From the NCBI GenBank assembly GCA_009869945.1, contig WIXG01000632.1, positions 1 through 30,506 of the forward strand: DNA of 30,506 nucleotides. The letters run 5' to 3'. Under the pieces are notes generated by a model. It was not told the DNA's origin. It saw nothing but the letters and a program-made list of their open reading frames with translations, and made no database searches. This document shows positions 29,244 through 30,506 of this stretch, one piece after another; the stretch's first letter is position 1; each line of letters opens with the position of its first letter. Both the position numbers and the translations under genes were made by a program. This DNA comes from Mesaphorura yosii (Eukaryota > Arthropoda > Collembola > Poduromorpha > Tullbergiidae).

Positions 29244-30421
29244 TCATTCCACACCAGGTATTGCCATTGGTTTTTGTGCGAGGTGTAATTTTATGCCTTC
29301 CGTCAATCCGGTTATGTCGATCCCCAGTTCACGGCACTGCTTTCGCGATCTCCAAACCTGAAGATTATGCATACTTTAACCATTTTCTCAATTTAAATCT
29401 TTGCAATTGTGTAAATACCTTCGCCGTATGGTCATCGGATACCGAAACTATCATTTCAGAATTTGTAGAATCGAAGGCAACAGCATTCACGGCGTCTTCA
29501 TGAGGCAATTTCGCCAAGGAAATACCATAGTTTCGCTCCCACAAGTACGCATACTTATCTCCGGCACCTGATGCTAGGTAGGACTTCGACGCGTCCAAGA
29601 ATTGATAGGAAAAACTGTCGATTGGCGTGTACGCACGGTGACCCCCTCGCAAAACTGCTACATTCCTGTCGGTTACAAATTGCGAATGAGGCAATTTGAT
29701 CTTCAGTAATATCGCATAGCTAGATTTATATTTAAACAAACCTTAAGGTAGTTAAGTCGATGACGTGAATGTCAATTTCCTCCGCAATGGGAGGCCAATC
29801 CCACGCCCAATTCGTGTAATTTTCTAAACATAACCAAACCATTCTTAAGTACTTGAGGTACGTCAGAGCATTGAACTGTATGTAAAAATCGGTGACCTGG
29901 CCAGGCTCTGCTGTTTACGTACAAATACCGATGCTCAGGAGATAAAGTCATTCCTATTATTTGACCTAGTTATGATAAATGTCGAGAGGGTGAAATCAAC
30001 CAAAAGCGTTAATCGGTCAAGTAAAAGATAAACTTACCATGCAAATCAATTGTGTGATCGATGGAATCAAACTGGTGCCTCACTCCCGGGGAATTTGGCG
30101 CGAAGTCCACACGACTCTTAAGTCCAATATGCGGAATCCTTTTAAATCCAATTTGGTGGGAGACGTAGGTTTCGGAGCCGCGAGTAAATATTAACCATTT
30201 ATCTCGTGGGCCGATTATGGAATCTGTGTGACGTCCGATCGGTGTTGGTTCGTGGCGTTTCTCTACTGCGAATGAGATTAAACATAAGGATTATGATTAT
30301 CAGGAGTATTCCTTTGCCCAAATAATTCTAGTTGCCACAATTGTGAAACTCGAATTCCTTACCTGTGGGTTTAAACGGCTTCCATTCATGAAGCTCTTTT
30401 TGTAGAGTTCCCTCATTTACA
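29244..30421 (-). CDS. FBXW5: F-box/WD repeat-containing protein 5, C-terminal part (continues beyond the window)
   Basis: FBXW5 is a WD40 substrate receptor for cullin-RING ubiquitin ligases. Exons on the minus strand: about 30421-30363 (left edge uncertain), 30265-30038, 29965-29897, 29823-29742, 29665-29419 and 29357-29244. All junctions keep phase. The joined protein reads KWLIFTRGSETYVSHQIGFK, DHTIDLHGQIIGMTLSPEHR, YLYVNSRAWPENYTNWAWDW, PPIAEEIDIHVIDLTTLRN, GHRAYTP, YLASGAGDKYAYLWERNYGI, LAKLPHEDAVNAVAF and SDDHTAKVWRSRKQC. These follow the known FBXW5 C-terminal half, including SGAxDxxxYxWDRxYxIxLAxLxHEDxVN. The F-box and first WD repeats lie off the right edge. It looks intact and is the best single-copy orthologue marker in the window. 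Confidence 0.85.
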
Positions 30422-30435
30422 CTAGTGTTGTAATT

Positions 30436-30490
30436 AGTTCCATTTGGAACTTAGTTCTTAATTGAGTTCTAGTTGCAGTTCCTCGGAACT
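30436..30490. repeat. Two palindromes with shared arms AGTTCC/GGAACT
   Basis: AGTTCC-ATTT-GGAACT (30436-30451) and AGTTCC-TC-GGAACT (30477-30490) lie 25 bp apart in a stretch rich in AGTTC/AACTA words. They fall upstream of a probable FBXW5 exon, so probably in an intron. Confidence 0.65.
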
Positions 30491-30506
30491 AACTAGAACT
30501 ATTTTT

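Overview
The window is animal nuclear DNA, most likely arthropod and probably a springtail (Collembola). The reasons are short GT-AG introns (46-97 nt), AT-rich spacers with AATAAA signals, decayed LINE elements, TTAGG-type motifs, a 7TM gustatory-type receptor whose C-terminus resembles the family expanded in springtails, and an FBXW5 orthologue. The host is inferred from these features and not proven.

Layout: 1-3009 is a decayed non-LTR retrotransposon (reverse transcriptase plus Cys/His cluster and a possible PD-(D/E)XK endonuclease). 3705-4166 is a small EF-hand gene with one in-frame TAA. 5139-15440 is the centrepiece: a type I polyketide synthase (PKS) with the order KS-AT-DH-MT-(structural KR)-ER-KR-ACP-thioester reductase. 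It is carried almost entirely on one 9.3 kb exon. Four small upstream exons, all joined in phase, encode a glycogenin-like GT8 domain, and no stop codon separates the two parts. The simplest reading is one 3343-residue GT8-PKS fusion protein. 15760-16038 (minus) is the orphan C-terminal end of a short-chain dehydrogenase.

16468-20601 is a repeat-rich island. It holds EEP-endonuclease fragments on both strands, two near-identical 3' tails facing each other as an inverted repeat, a roughly 60-bp tandem repeat, and a second broken copy of the first LINE family.

20652-30506 returns to host genes, mostly on the minus strand: an unrecognised exon, a secreted protein of two DOMON domains (21927-23132), an unrecognised gene with an internal duplication (23833-24333), a gustatory-type receptor (25507-26826), a decayed ABCC transporter end (plus strand, 27228-27900), a possible Kelch scrap, and the 3' part of an FBXW5 gene (29244-30421) that continues off the right edge.

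Functionally, only the PKS region looks like a biosynthetic system. The enzyme should build a methylated, variably reduced chain iteratively on one ACP and release it reductively as an aldehyde or alcohol. Three features make it unusual: the GT8 domain with HxH in place of DxD, a KR with His in place of the catalytic Tyr, and the split between an intron-bearing GT8 end and an intron-free, bacterial-like PKS body.
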